Assembly: GCF_900108855.1 (NCBI RefSeq)
Contig: NZ_FNXY01000009.1
Location: 186,001-250,000, forward strand
Length of the DNA stretch: 64,000 bases
DNA from: Dyadobacter koreensis
GTDB taxonomy: Bacteria > Bacteroidota > Bacteroidia > Cytophagales > Spirosomataceae
Direction: 5' to 3'
Below are positions 17,240-26,253 of this stretch, in pieces. Below the pieces are notes generated by a model that had not been told where the DNA came from, made no database searches, and worked only from the letters and a program-made list of their open reading frames with translations. Both the position numbers and the translations under genes were made by a program. Every line of letters begins with the position of its first letter. The stretch's first letter is position 1.

Positions 17240-18354
17240 ACGTTAGTAGTACCCGTCGTAAAATCTTGTTTTTCACGCCTTATGCCACACGCACAGGCTC
17301 TGAAATGCTTATTTATTACATGCTCAAATACCTGGACAGAAGTAAATTTGAGGCGGGTCTTGTTGCTTTTGCTCATGGTGAGTTACTAAATGATCTACCT
17401 CCCGATATTCCTGTTTTTTTTGCACCGGGTAAATTTTCGATTAAAGATAAAATCGCCTTTCACCTCGGATTTCATCCAACACATCGTGCGATAAAAAAAA
17501 TTTCACAGACATTTAAAGCTGATTTGTGGTATGTCAATACAGTCATGCTGACTGATGTAGTTAAAATGGCGAAAGAATTGCAGATTCCTGTCATTTCCCA
17601 TATTCACGAATTATCAGCGATGTTTTCCCAGGTTAGCAGTACTGATTTCGAAACGGTAATTAAAGATTCGAGCATGCTAATCGGCTGTTCAGACACTGTT
17701 TGTAAATGCCTGGCTGAATCTGGTAGTAAAAAAGTGAAGAGACTTTATCCGTTTGTTGACCTGAATGAAATCAAGCCTGATCCGGAAAAGGTAAAGCAAA
17801 TCCGGAAAGAATGGGGCGTGGGGCCGGATGATTTTGTCTGGATCATGTCGGGTACAACGTCTGACCGAAAAGGCTTTGATCTGCTACCGGATATCGCGCT
17901 TCAAATTCCTCCAAATGCAAAAATTCATCTTGTTTGGGTCGGAAACCTTGGAAATGACGGTCTGGTATACTGGACCAGAAAAAGATGTGAGCAGATCACT
18001 AATGTAAAAATTCACCTCATCGGTGCGAAAAAAGAAGATTACGCTTCCTACCTTGATGCCGCTGACGGATTTATGTTAACTTCAAGACAAGAACCTTTCG
18101 GAATGGTTTTGGTTGAAGCTGCCTGGCTTGGCAAACCAATTGTTTCGTTCGCTAGCGGTGGCCCGGCAGAATTTATTACACCGGAACTGGGTACTATCGT
18201 TCCAAATCTGGATATAAATCTATTTGTCAGGAGCATGCTCGATTGGAATAAAAAACTTTCCACCTTCGATAAAGAGAAATCACGAAAAAAAGCCCTGGAA
18301 TTTAATGTTGAAAACGGCATAGCTGAATGGCAGAGAATTATTGACGAGTTCTGA
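17236..18354 (+). CDS. Family 4 glycosyltransferase
   Basis: This is a retaining glycosyltransferase of the GT-B fold, 372 residues, cytosolic or membrane-associated. The N-terminal half begins KILFFTPYATRTGSEMLIYYML and has VISHIHELSAMF. The C-terminal Rossmann half shows GTTSDRKGFDLLPDIA, LVWVGNLG, and the nucleotide-sugar site with SRQEPFGMVLVEAAWLGKPIVSFASGGPAEFI (the E(x7)E region). It is coupled to the GT2 gene by an ATGA overlap, so the two probably add consecutive sugars to one glycan. The product is unknown. Confidence 0.88.
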   Translation: MNVSSTRRKILFFTPYATRTGSEMLIYYMLKYLDRSKFEAGLVAFAHGELLNDLPPDIPVFFAPGKFSIKDKIAFHLGFHPTHRAIKKISQTFKADLWYVNTVMLTDVVKMAKELQIPVISHIHELSAMFSQVSSTDFETVIKDSSMLIGCSDTVCKCLAESGSKKVKRLYPFVDLNEIKPDPEKVKQIRKEWGVGPDDFVWIMSGTTSDRKGFDLLPDIALQIPPNAKIHLVWVGNLGNDGLVYWTRKRCEQITNVKIHLIGAKKEDYASYLDAADGFMLTSRQEPFGMVLVEAAWLGKPIVSFASGGPAEFITPELGTIVPNLDINLFVRSMLDWNKKLSTFDKEKSRKKALEFNVENGIAEWQRIIDEF

Positions 18355-18443
18355 TCTCACAATTTCCCCTTCCTTCCCAACTGAAAAAACATCCGCTATA
18401 ATCGGCTCATTTCAGCGAATTGAATGACTGATTAATTTCTTAT

Positions 18444-18461
18444 TAGTATGCTTGCATAATA
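18444..18461. promoter_or_regulatory. Palindromic operator upstream of acyl-CoA dehydrogenase (fad box 2)
   Basis: TAGTATGC-TT-GCATAATA has one mismatch to a perfect palindrome. Its central TTG is the -33 element of the downstream promoter, so a bound repressor would block polymerase directly. Confidence 0.75.
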
Positions 18462-18482
18462 ATAGGAAAGGAAATATATTTG
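18452..18482 (+). promoter_or_regulatory. Promoter of the acyl-CoA dehydrogenase gene
   Basis: TTG at 18452-18454, a 20-base spacer and an exact TATATTTG at 18475-18482 match the phylum's promoter consensus. The transcription start would be near 18489. Operator boxes cover the -33 region and the region just after the start point. Confidence 0.75.
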
Positions 18483-18494
18483 TTTCCAGTTAAG

Positions 18495-18512
18495 TAGTAT
18501 GCAAGCATACCA
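18495..18512. promoter_or_regulatory. Second palindromic operator upstream of acyl-CoA dehydrogenase (fad box 3)
   Basis: TAGTATGC-AA-GCATACCA has one mismatch. It lies 51 bases centre-to-centre from box 2, just downstream of the predicted transcription start. Confidence 0.75.
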
Positions 18513-18557
18513 ATTAATTCCCTAAACTGTTAACCAACACAAATAATCATCTATCGT

Positions 18558-20375
18558 ATGGCTGTGGCAGAAGATAAAAAAACGTCGATCAAAGGAGGAG
18601 AATTTCTGATTAAGGAAACTCTGGCATCACAGATTTTTATTCCTGAGGAATTTAACGAAGAACAGCAAATGATTGCTGACACCTGCCGCGACTTTCTGCG
18701 TACAGAAATCTGGCCGCGTCTGGATGAGATCGATCAGGCGAAAAGTCCTGAGTTAATGTCATCTTTGATGGATAAGGCTGGCGAACTTGGACTAATGGGA
18801 ACCGTAGTTCCGGAAGAATACGGCGGGTTTGGGATGAATTTCAATACCTCTATGCTTGTTGCCGAAGCGACAGGCGCGGGCAACTCGTTTTCCGTTGCAC
18901 TGTCAGCTCATACCGGGATCGGAACGTTACCCATTGTTTATTACGGAAATGAATCTCAGAAAAAACAATATTTACCACAACTGGCATCGGGCGAGTGGAA
19001 AGCAGCCTATTGTCTCACGGAGCCTGATTCAGGATCGGATGCAAATTCAGGAAAAACCAAGGCGAAACTAAGTGATGATGGTAAACATTATATCATCAAC
19101 GGTCAGAAAATGTGGATAACAAATGGTGGATTTGCGGATCTGCTGATTGTTTTTGCCAAAGTTGTTGAGCCTAACGGCGAAACAGATAAAAATCTGACTG
19201 CTTTCATCATCGAAAAAACGTTCGGTGGTATAACAATGAATGAGCCGGAACATAAAATGGGGATTAAAGGATCTGATACCCGTCAGATTTTCTTTAATGA
19301 TTGCGCAGTTCCTGTCGAAAATATGCTTTCGGAGCGCGGAAACGGATTTAAAATTGCAGTAAATATTCTGAATATTGGTAGAATTAAACTGGCTGCAGCA
19401 GCCCTCGGAGGCTCAAAACAAGTGGCAAAACAGGTCATCAATTATGCAAACGAACGCAAACAATTTGGCATATCCATCGCCAATTTCGGAGCGATAAAAC
19501 ATAAGCTGGCAGAAATGGCCGTTCGTATGTTCACGACCGAATCCGCAGCTTACCGTGTCGGACAAAATATTGACGATCTGATTGTTACCCTGAAAGAAAA
19601 AGGGCTCAGCGACGCCGATGCAAAATTGAAAGCACTGGAAGAATTAGCGATCGAATGCGCAATCATGAAAGTTCATGGCTCAGAGGTTCTTGATTATGTG
19701 GTTGATGAAGGCGTTCAGGTGTACGGCGGTATGGGTTATTCCGCTGATGCACCGATGGACCGGGCTTATCGTGACAGTCGAATCAACCGGATTTTTGAAG
19801 GTACTAACGAAATCAATCGCTTGCTTGTCGTTGACATGCTCCTGAAGCGTGCGATGAAAGGTCAGCTTGATTTAATGGGATCAGCTATGGCGGTTGGAAA
19901 AGAAATTATGTCCATTCCTGATTTCGGATTTGATGAAGACGAAACTCCCTTTGCTGCTGAAAAGAAAGTTATCAAAAATCTAAAAAAGGCAGTTCTTATG
20001 GTTGCGGGTGCGGCAGTTCAGAAATTCATGACCAAACTTTCGGAAGAACAGGAGATTATTATGAATCTGGCAGACATGGTTATCGAAACTTATGCAGCAG
20101 AATCTGTATTACTTCGTGTTGAGAAAAGAATCGATTTACTCGGAAAAGACGTAAATACATTACAAGAAGATATTGCAATGATTTACCTGCACGAAGCTGT
20201 CGAACGCGTAAATAATGCAGGAAAATCAGCGATTACCAGTTTTGCTGAAAGCGATGAATTACGTGTGATGCTGATGGGATTAAAACGATTTACGAAAATT
20301 GAACCGCTTAATCTTAAAGAAGCCCGACGCCGCATTGCAGACGCCCTTATTGCCAAGAATGATTATATTTTTTAA
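18558..20375 (+). CDS. fadE: Acyl-CoA dehydrogenase
   Basis: This FAD enzyme of 605 residues introduces the trans-2 double bond into acyl-CoA, the first step of beta-oxidation. The N-terminal helical and middle beta domains contain YCLTEPDSGSDANSGKTKA and KMWITNGGFADLLIVFAK. The C-terminal helical domain has YANERKQFG, VQVYGGMGYSADAPMDRAYRD and the catalytic glutamate E414 in RIFEGTNEINR. An extra 170 or so residues at the C-terminus resemble the long VLCAD/B. subtilis FadE type, which favours long chains. Two operator palindromes flank its promoter, linking it to the thiolase and the marR-fadN genes. Confidence 0.93.
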   Translation: MAVAEDKKTSIKGGEFLIKETLASQIFIPEEFNEEQQMIADTCRDFLRTEIWPRLDEIDQAKSPELMSSLMDKAGELGLMGTVVPEEYGGFGMNFNTSMLVAEATGAGNSFSVALSAHTGIGTLPIVYYGNESQKKQYLPQLASGEWKAAYCLTEPDSGSDANSGKTKAKLSDDGKHYIINGQKMWITNGGFADLLIVFAKVVEPNGETDKNLTAFIIEKTFGGITMNEPEHKMGIKGSDTRQIFFNDCAVPVENMLSERGNGFKIAVNILNIGRIKLAAAALGGSKQVAKQVINYANERKQFGISIANFGAIKHKLAEMAVRMFTTESAAYRVGQNIDDLIVTLKEKGLSDADAKLKALEELAIECAIMKVHGSEVLDYVVDEGVQVYGGMGYSADAPMDRAYRDSRINRIFEGTNEINRLLVVDMLLKRAMKGQLDLMGSAMAVGKEIMSIPDFGFDEDETPFAAEKKVIKNLKKAVLMVAGAAVQKFMTKLSEEQEIIMNLADMVIETYAAESVLLRVEKRIDLLGKDVNTLQEDIAMIYLHEAVERVNNAGKSAITSFAESDELRVMLMGLKRFTKIEPLNLKEARRRIADALIAKNDYIF

Positions 20376-20490
20376 GAAAATAATAGAGAAACAAGCCTAT
20401 TAAGCTGAATATTATTAACCTAGCTAATGACTTATTTTGAACTTGACAGACCAACAGTCTGAACATCTAAGAACCAATACGAATAATTTG

Positions 20491-20525
20491 AAAGGCCGGC
20501 ACTGCATCAGTTCCGGCCTTTTTGT
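20491..20525 (+). terminator. Terminator of the acyl-CoA dehydrogenase gene
   Basis: AAAGGCCGG pairs with CCGGCCTTT around a 13-base loop and is followed by T residues. The 323-base gap 20376-20698 shows no other clear element. Confidence 0.75.
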
Positions 20526-20698
20526 TGGAATTTACAGCCGAAGCTTAGGTCTGTTATTTAACAAGTGTTAATGAAGTAGTTTAACTCAGTTTTTTTCATG
20601 AACTTTCAGCACCTTTGCCGGGTTTATTTTCATAATGCATGTAACCCTAAATACTGAATCCTTTGCATTCCTTAATTGAGACTGAAAAACCACCTTTC

Positions 20699-22258
20699 AT
20701 GACAGTTCATTCCGTTGATTTACGTACTACGGGTCAGTTCCCTACATTACTTCTTGATTATCTGGACCAAAAACCTTCGTTGAAAGAGTTTTATGGAACA
20801 TTCCCGACAGTAGAAAATGCAAAGGAAATAATCAGTCAGCGAGCGAATTTCGGCCAGGAAAAACGGCAGACTTTGGTTAGAGTTTTGGAGGAGCAATATA
20901 AAGGACAGCCATATTTTCCGAACTTTTCCATTCTTCTGGATGAAAAGACATTCACAGTTACCACAGGTCACCAGCTGAATATTTTTACAGGCCCGCTTTA
21001 TGTGATTTATAAAATTGTAACAATCATAAAACTTGCGCGGAAATTAAAGGAAACATACCCGGAATATAATTTTGTCCCAGTTTACTGGATGGCTTCCGAG
21101 GATCATGATTTTGCGGAAATAGCATCATTTAATCTTTTTGGACAAACACACAGATGGGAAGGAGAGCATAAAGGAGCAGTTGGCAAGCTCAATCCGAAGG
21201 AGCTGCATAGTATTTTAAAACTTCTTCCGGACAGACCACTACTTTTTGCAAAAGCGTATCTTGAAAATGAAACGTTAGCCGACGCCGTTCGATGTTATAT
21301 GCACGAATTGTTTGGGAAGGAAGGATTGATTTGTATAGATGCAGATAACGCAGATCTGAAACGCCACTTTCTCCCTGTCATCAAAGAAGAACTTACAACG
21401 TCCGTATCTGCGGAAATCGTTACTGCTACTACTTCAAAACTATCTTCGCTGGGTTATCATACTCCACTCCATGCCCGCGAAATCAATTTATTTTATCTGG
21501 CAGATAACCTGCGTGAACGTATTATCAAGGAAGATAATCTCTACAAAGTTATCAATACTGATCTGATTTTTACAGAGGAAGAAATTATTACACTGGCTGA
21601 AGAACATCCTGAATATTTCAGTCCGAATGTTGTGCTTCGACCATTGTATGAAGAAATTATTTTACCGAATCTTGCTTACATCGGAGGGCCGTCGGAAGTG
21701 CCTTACTGGATGCAATTAAAGGGAGTTTTTGATCATTATAAGGTAACTTTCCCAATGTTGATCCCGAGAAATTTCGCTATGTATATCACCGATCAGCAGC
21801 GCCAGCGGGCTGAGAAATTGAAGGTGAGCTTTGAAGATCTGTTTCTGGATGAAGTTAGCCTGCGCAAGAAATTTGTTGACACGCATTCCACAAATGTGCT
21901 TGATCTAAATGCGGAAAAGAAATCTTTTTATGCTGTTTTTGAAACCATTCTCAACAAGGCAACGGCTATTGACAGATCGATGGAAGGGGCGGTGAAGGCA
22001 GAGGAAACCAGGATCCGACACTCATTTGAAAACCTGGAAAAACGTTTGAGAAAAGCAGAGGAAAGAAATCACGAAAGTGAAATTGAACAACTTCTTGCTT
22101 TAAAATATAAATTGTTCCCAGGTAAATCTTCCCAGGAGCGCTATGACAATTTCCTGAATTTCTATCTGAACGATCCTGCATTTATTTCCAGATTAATGGA
22201 TGCATTTGATCCGCTTGATTTCCGTTACAACGTATTGGTTGAGGAGCAAAATATTTAA
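20699..22258 (+). CDS. bshC: Putative cysteine ligase BshC (bacillithiol biosynthesis)
   Basis: BshC is the cytosolic enzyme that joins cysteine to glucosaminyl-malate in the last step of bacillithiol synthesis, the low-molecular-weight thiol of Firmicutes and many Bacteroidota. The 519-residue protein has the family signatures VTTGHQLNIFTGPLYVIYKI, VPVYWMASEDHDFAEI, NVVLRPLYEEIILPNLAYIGGPSEVPYWMQLKGVFDHY and a coiled-coil segment near 420-470. The ATG at 20699 begins MTVHSVDLRTTG as expected; an upstream TTG in frame would add 12 residues without support. bshA and bshB are not in the window. It converges on the adhesin-like gene with an 8-base gap. Confidence 0.92.
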   Translation: MTVHSVDLRTTGQFPTLLLDYLDQKPSLKEFYGTFPTVENAKEIISQRANFGQEKRQTLVRVLEEQYKGQPYFPNFSILLDEKTFTVTTGHQLNIFTGPLYVIYKIVTIIKLARKLKETYPEYNFVPVYWMASEDHDFAEIASFNLFGQTHRWEGEHKGAVGKLNPKELHSILKLLPDRPLLFAKAYLENETLADAVRCYMHELFGKEGLICIDADNADLKRHFLPVIKEELTTSVSAEIVTATTSKLSSLGYHTPLHAREINLFYLADNLRERIIKEDNLYKVINTDLIFTEEEIITLAEEHPEYFSPNVVLRPLYEEIILPNLAYIGGPSEVPYWMQLKGVFDHYKVTFPMLIPRNFAMYITDQQRQRAEKLKVSFEDLFLDEVSLRKKFVDTHSTNVLDLNAEKKSFYAVFETILNKATAIDRSMEGAVKAEETRIRHSFENLEKRLRKAEERNHESEIEQLLALKYKLFPGKSSQERYDNFLNFYLNDPAFISRLMDAFDPLDFRYNVLVEEQNI

Positions 22259-22266
22259 TTGAAGGA

Positions 22267-23316
22267 TTAATTTTTTAGTTTCACATCCCCGAAATTAGAG
22301 AAAACGGTAATTTTTGCGCCAGATCCCGAACCAATTTTGCCCTGATACTGTCTCGATTGATTAGGAGATCTTTCTTCCCCAGACGGCTGTTTTGAGAAAT
22401 TCACGTTTGTTGGAAAGCTAAAATCCCCATTCGTTACAGTGACATTAAAACTGTTAGATTCTGCCGGAAGTGTTACCGACGAAAACTCGGCATGAATATT
22501 CAGGTTTTCTTCCGAAGAGGGAAGCTCTTCCATTCTGAAATTGTTTGTATAATTCAATCGAATTTTTCCAGTACCCCGCAATTTCCCAATAATCGCCTTT
22601 GAATAATTAATGTTGGTTGTCAGATCATTGACATCACCAATTGAAAGTTCACCGCTTTTAATATTCAGCATCAACGTTCTTACTTTGTCTACTTTCAGAT
22701 CGGAATTTTCACATTCCAGATTGCCGCCCTCCATTTTTCCAATCGTAACCTGACCAAATTGTGAATTGATAACATTTTGCGCATTACCCAGCACATTCGC
22801 ATTGAAATTCCCATGTCTGGAATTAATAGTAAGCGGAGCCTCGAAAGACGGAATATTGGTATTGCCAAACTGATTTTTAACCACGAGTTCATTTTCCTTC
22901 GGCATAAAGATTGTGTAGTCAATCTGAATGAAATTTTTCTCGCCGGCTCTCCACTTCATATTACTCCATCCGCTCCGGGCAAAACTGCTTTTATCAATTG
23001 TTGTCCGAAGACTGATCAGGTTTTTTAAGCGGCTTTCACCAATTCGTATCGAACTCAGATACTCAGAAACCTGAGATTCACTGGGCGCTATTGCCGTGAT
23101 AATTACTTCAACTTTTATTTCATTTTTCCCCCACAAATTGACCTTAACTTCTCCATATTGATTGTCTACCATTAATTGATCCCGTTCGGTAACTTCATAA
23201 ACCTTTACTACGTGCCTCCGTTTTTCGATGAGCATGAAGGGCTCCGGGTCTGTTGAAAAACCGAGTGATGGCCATAACAGTGTGAAACTAAACAGTAGGT
23301 GAATTATCTTTTTCAT
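22267..23316 (-). CDS. Secreted DUF4097/adhesin-like beta-helix protein
   Basis: This is an exported protein of 349 residues. The signal peptide is KKIIHLLFSFTLLWPSLGFS. The rest is a run of short beta-strand repeats such as ELVVKNQFGNTNIPSFEAPLTINSRHGNFN and VINSQFGQVTIGKM, like the DUF4097/DUF2807 putative adhesin fold. It is the third gene of an operon after an ECF sigma factor and a membrane anti-sigma-like protein, and overlaps the latter by 29 bases. It is likely the output or ligand-sensing member of that unit. The biological role is unknown. Confidence 0.75.
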   Translation of the reverse strand: MKKIIHLLFSFTLLWPSLGFSTDPEPFMLIEKRRHVVKVYEVTERDQLMVDNQYGEVKVNLWGKNEIKVEVIITAIAPSESQVSEYLSSIRIGESRLKNLISLRTTIDKSSFARSGWSNMKWRAGEKNFIQIDYTIFMPKENELVVKNQFGNTNIPSFEAPLTINSRHGNFNANVLGNAQNVINSQFGQVTIGKMEGGNLECENSDLKVDKVRTLMLNIKSGELSIGDVNDLTTNINYSKAIIGKLRGTGKIRLNYTNNFRMEELPSSEENLNIHAEFSSVTLPAESNSFNVTVTNGDFSFPTNVNFSKQPSGEERSPNQSRQYQGKIGSGSGAKITVFSNFGDVKLKN

Positions 23317-23878
23317 GGCTTTGGGTTGCCTTATTGATACGTTGTAAAATATTTAACTGTCGATTGAGCAAATCCACCTGATATTGTAGATTTTCAATCA
23401 TAGCACGAATCAATGCCTCCTGATTAGGAGCATTGCCCAAATCTGATTTAAGATTTTGATAACTCACCTCAAGACTTTTGAGATCAGCGGAAAAATCCTT
23501 GTAGAGTTCCGGATTATTACTGGCAAGCTTTAAAATTTCACTCCGCTTTTCATCAATCAGCGTGTTGTATTGATTGAATTCCCGTGCATAAGCTGGTACT
23601 TTAAGCGCTACTCCGGGGTCGCGGGTGACACCATATTCATTATTGAGGTAGAAGAGGTAACCAACGCCCAGGGCAAGTAAAACGCCGGCTGCAATCCGCC
23701 AGTCGAAATAATGGTTCGTTAAGCGCTTTACTTTTCTTTGCGGTTCTGCGGGTGCCGAGGGAATACTGTTTTCAATTCGGTCCCACAAAGAATCCTGAGG
23801 TAAGAAAGCGTCAAATCCATCCCTATTATCCCGCACAAACCTCTCTAGACGATCTTTTTTATCAGAAGACTTTTTCAT
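23288..23878 (-). CDS. Single-pass anti-sigma-factor-like membrane protein
   Basis: This protein of 196 residues has a cytosolic N-terminus of about 70 residues (DRLERFVRDNRDGFDAFLPQDSLWDRI), one transmembrane helix at about 74-90 (WRIAAGVLLALGVGYLFYL), and a helical periplasmic part predicted to form a coiled coil (about 105-190). Position directly after an ECF sigma gene and before a secreted adhesin-like gene suggests it holds the sigma factor inactive at the membrane. No canonical zinc-binding anti-sigma motif is present, so the role is inferred from context. Confidence 0.7.
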   Translation of the reverse strand: MKKSSDKKDRLERFVRDNRDGFDAFLPQDSLWDRIENSIPSAPAEPQRKVKRLTNHYFDWRIAAGVLLALGVGYLFYLNNEYGVTRDPGVALKVPAYAREFNQYNTLIDEKRSEILKLASNNPELYKDFSADLKSLEVSYQNLKSDLGNAPNQEALIRAMIENLQYQVDLLNRQLNILQRINKATQSHEKDNSPTV

Positions 23879-23989
23879 TGATCATTAACATATAAAGTGT
23901 AAAGTTTTGATTCAAATGATACAATTGTTTAGTTTGATATACTGTCTCTGTTTACTCCTCATTTATAATTAGCGTTGCGCGCCGTCCCG

Positions 23990-24556
23990 TTAAACTTTAC
24001 CCAGCAACTCTGTCAATTTACGTTTTCCCCGCATATACTGCGTTCTGGATGTCGTTTCACTGATCCCCAAAACTTCTCCAATTTCCTCGTGATCATATCC
24101 TTCAAATAAATACAAACTAACAACGACCCGATAACCGTCCGGCAACCTCAAAACCGCATTCCGGATCCGCTCAACTTCCAGAGTTGTATCATTTTCATAC
24201 CAGCCGAAACTTGTTTCAATTTCTTCGCTTCCCTCTAACGTTTCGTTAAATTCATCTATTTCAACCCATTTAACCTTTCTGCTTCTCAGATGATTGATTG
24301 ATTTATTTACGACTATCTGCTTAAACCACGCTCCAAAAGTCGATTGCTGCCGAAATTGATGAAGATTGGTAAAAGCATCGACAAAAGCCTCCTGCAAGAC
24401 ATCTTCCGCTTCCCCCATATGATTTATGATCCGCATGCAAATGTTGAACATAGCTTTAGAGTAACATTTGTATAACTCATATTGCGCTTTGCGCTCTCCG
24501 AGTTTACAACGCTCTACCAGTTCGACATGCTGGTCGGTGTACAATTTCGTTTTCAA
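23990..24556 (-). CDS. ECF RNA polymerase sigma factor
   Basis: This is an extracytoplasmic-function sigma factor of 188 residues. Region 2 reads YKCYSKAMFNICMRIINHMGEAEDVLQEAFVDAFTNLHQFRQQSTFGAWFKQIVVNKSINHLR. Region 4 reads LPDGYRVVVSLYLFEGYDHEEIGEVLGISETTSRTQYMRGKRKL. It is the first gene of a three-gene operon followed by an anti-sigma-like membrane protein and a secreted adhesin-like protein. It probably also transcribes its own operon, but no clear promoter was seen upstream. Confidence 0.9.
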   Translation of the reverse strand: MKTKLYTDQHVELVERCKLGERKAQYELYKCYSKAMFNICMRIINHMGEAEDVLQEAFVDAFTNLHQFRQQSTFGAWFKQIVVNKSINHLRSRKVKWVEIDEFNETLEGSEEIETSFGWYENDTTLEVERIRNAVLRLPDGYRVVVSLYLFEGYDHEEIGEVLGISETTSRTQYMRGKRKLTELLGKV

Positions 24557-24645
24557 GCAGAAGGTTTAGATTTGAACGTTCTGAATTAAAGAGGCAAAAG
24601 AGAACGCAGATGTTGCATCAAATTACAAAATAATTTGGTGGCAGT

Positions 24646-24734
24646 CGGCTTTCGGCTGTCAGCAGTCGGGTAAAAGCAACCAAAAATTAAGAGTAATCAA
24701 CAAGTTGAAAGCTTACGGCCGAAAGCCGAAAGCC
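24646..24734. repeat. CGGCTTTCGGCT / AGCCGAAAGCCG inverted repeat
   Basis: CGGCTTTCGGCT at 24646-24657 faces GGCCGAAAGCCG at 24717-24728 (11 of 12 bases pair). A direct continuation, AAAGCC, ends at 24734. It lies in the divergent gap between the ECF sigma gene and ispH. Such arms are common dispersed repeats in this group; only one copy is seen here. Confidence 0.5.
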
Positions 24735-24783
24735 TTTTGAACAAAGCCAATCCCGCATTTGTTATCAAAAGAAGCACACTTGT

Positions 24784-24814
24784 TTTGACTATTGCGCAAA
24801 AATGGCCTATTTTG
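24784..24814 (+). promoter_or_regulatory. Possible ispH promoter
   Basis: TTTG at 24784-24787, a 20-base spacer and TATTTTG at 24808-24814 resemble the consensus but are one base short in the -7 box. The start point would be near 24821. Confidence 0.45.
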
Positions 24815-24840
24815 TTACTTATAATCTACTGAAACCGTAA

Positions 24841-26064
24841 ATGAAAACGTTTAATATACCCGATTTTTACCGGAGCCAAATTATCACACCGATCAAGGAA
24901 TTCCGTCGAAAAAACGATAAACTGAAACGTGATTTTACACCAACAGTGTTAGATTTCGGGCCGGTCCAGTTTCTGATCGCACGCCATTTCGGCTTTTGCT
25001 ACGGGGTTGAAAATGCAATTGATATCGCCTACAAGGCGATTTCAGAGAATCCTGACAAAAGAATTTTTCTGCTGAGTGAGATGATTCACAATCCGGATGT
25101 GAACCGTGACCTGACCGATCGTGGTGTCAAATTCATCATGGATACCAAAGGGAAACAGCTGATTCCCTGGGAAGAGCTTACGCCGGCTGACATTGTAATC
25201 GTTCCTGCTTTTGGGACAACTGTTGAGAATCAGCAAAAATTGAATGAGCTCGGGATTAATTCTTATGTGTACGATACCACTTGCCCATTCGTAGAAAAAG
25301 TCTGGAACCGGGCAGCACAGATTGGTGAAAAAGATTATTCGATTGTCGTGCATGGAAAGCCTTTCCACGAGGAAACCCGCGCCACTTTTTCACATAGCAA
25401 AGAAAATGCACCGACGATTGTCGTTGAAGATATGGCGCAAACCATTCGTCTTGCTTCCTACATTACCGGCGAGTTGCCCACACAACAATTTTTTGAAGAT
25501 TTTAAAGGCCAGTTTTCGGAAGGGTTTAATCCGGAAAAAGATCTGCAGCGAATTGGGGTTGTGAACCAAACGACAATGCTTGCATCTGACACACAAGGCA
25601 TTGCAGATTATTTAAAAAATGTAATGACAAAACATTACAAGCTGCGGCCGGAAGAAGTAGAAACCCGTTTTGCGAATACCCGCGACACGCTTTGTTATGC
25701 AACCAACGATAATCAGGATGCGACCTATGCTTTGCTGACACATCCGGCTGATCTGGTAATTGTTGCAGGAGGATATAACAGTTCAAATACCTCTCACTTA
25801 GTAGAACTTTGTGAGGCCAAACTTCCAACTTATTTTATAGAATCGGTTAACAAAATTCTGGATAGACAACTGATCAGACACTTCAATCTTCATACAAAAG
25901 AGGAAGTAGTTTCTGAAAATTATCTTCCTGAAAAGTCTCCGGTAAAAATTATGCTAACCTGCGGCGCTTCTTGCCCTGACGCTGTTGTAGAAGGCATTTT
26001 GATGCGCCTTTTATCATTTTTCGAAGGTGCAAAACCAATAGAAGAAGTAATGCAGGCTTTCTGA
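24841..26064 (+). CDS. ispH: 4-hydroxy-3-methylbut-2-enyl diphosphate reductase
   Basis: IspH is the last enzyme of the MEP isoprenoid pathway and uses a 4Fe-4S cluster to form IPP and DMAPP in the cytosol. The 407-residue protein has the three cluster cysteines, C53 in HFGFCYGVENAI, one in YDTTCPFVEKVW, and one in LTCGASCPDAVVEG. The VNQTTMLASDTQ segment is also present. It is about 90 residues longer than the E. coli enzyme, with an N-terminal extension and internal insertions like the plant/cyanobacterial type. It supplies precursors for the polyprenyl synthase encoded at 8260. It stands alone, followed by a terminator. Confidence 0.95.
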   Translation: MKTFNIPDFYRSQIITPIKEFRRKNDKLKRDFTPTVLDFGPVQFLIARHFGFCYGVENAIDIAYKAISENPDKRIFLLSEMIHNPDVNRDLTDRGVKFIMDTKGKQLIPWEELTPADIVIVPAFGTTVENQQKLNELGINSYVYDTTCPFVEKVWNRAAQIGEKDYSIVVHGKPFHEETRATFSHSKENAPTIVVEDMAQTIRLASYITGELPTQQFFEDFKGQFSEGFNPEKDLQRIGVVNQTTMLASDTQGIADYLKNVMTKHYKLRPEEVETRFANTRDTLCYATNDNQDATYALLTHPADLVIVAGGYNSSNTSHLVELCEAKLPTYFIESVNKILDRQLIRHFNLHTKEEVVSENYLPEKSPVKIMLTCGASCPDAVVEGILMRLLSFFEGAKPIEEVMQAF

Positions 26065-26144
26065 AACTTTTGAAAAATAACGATACCGTTAACACATTCC
26101 CGGACGGATCGAAAGCATATTTCATACGAATAAAGCTAAATTAG

Positions 26145-26182
26145 ACGGATGGTTTTTTGTCCTAAAAAATCATCCGTTTTTT
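26145..26182 (+). terminator. Terminator of ispH
   Basis: ACGGATGGTTTTTT pairs with AAAAAATCATCCGT (one mismatch) around loop GTCCT, followed by T residues. Confidence 0.8.
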
Positions 26183-26253
26183 ATATCCTGATTTGGGATA
26201 AAAAAACGTTATTGCCGGTAACAAAGTCCTGTTAGTCTGAAAATTTCGTTCGT

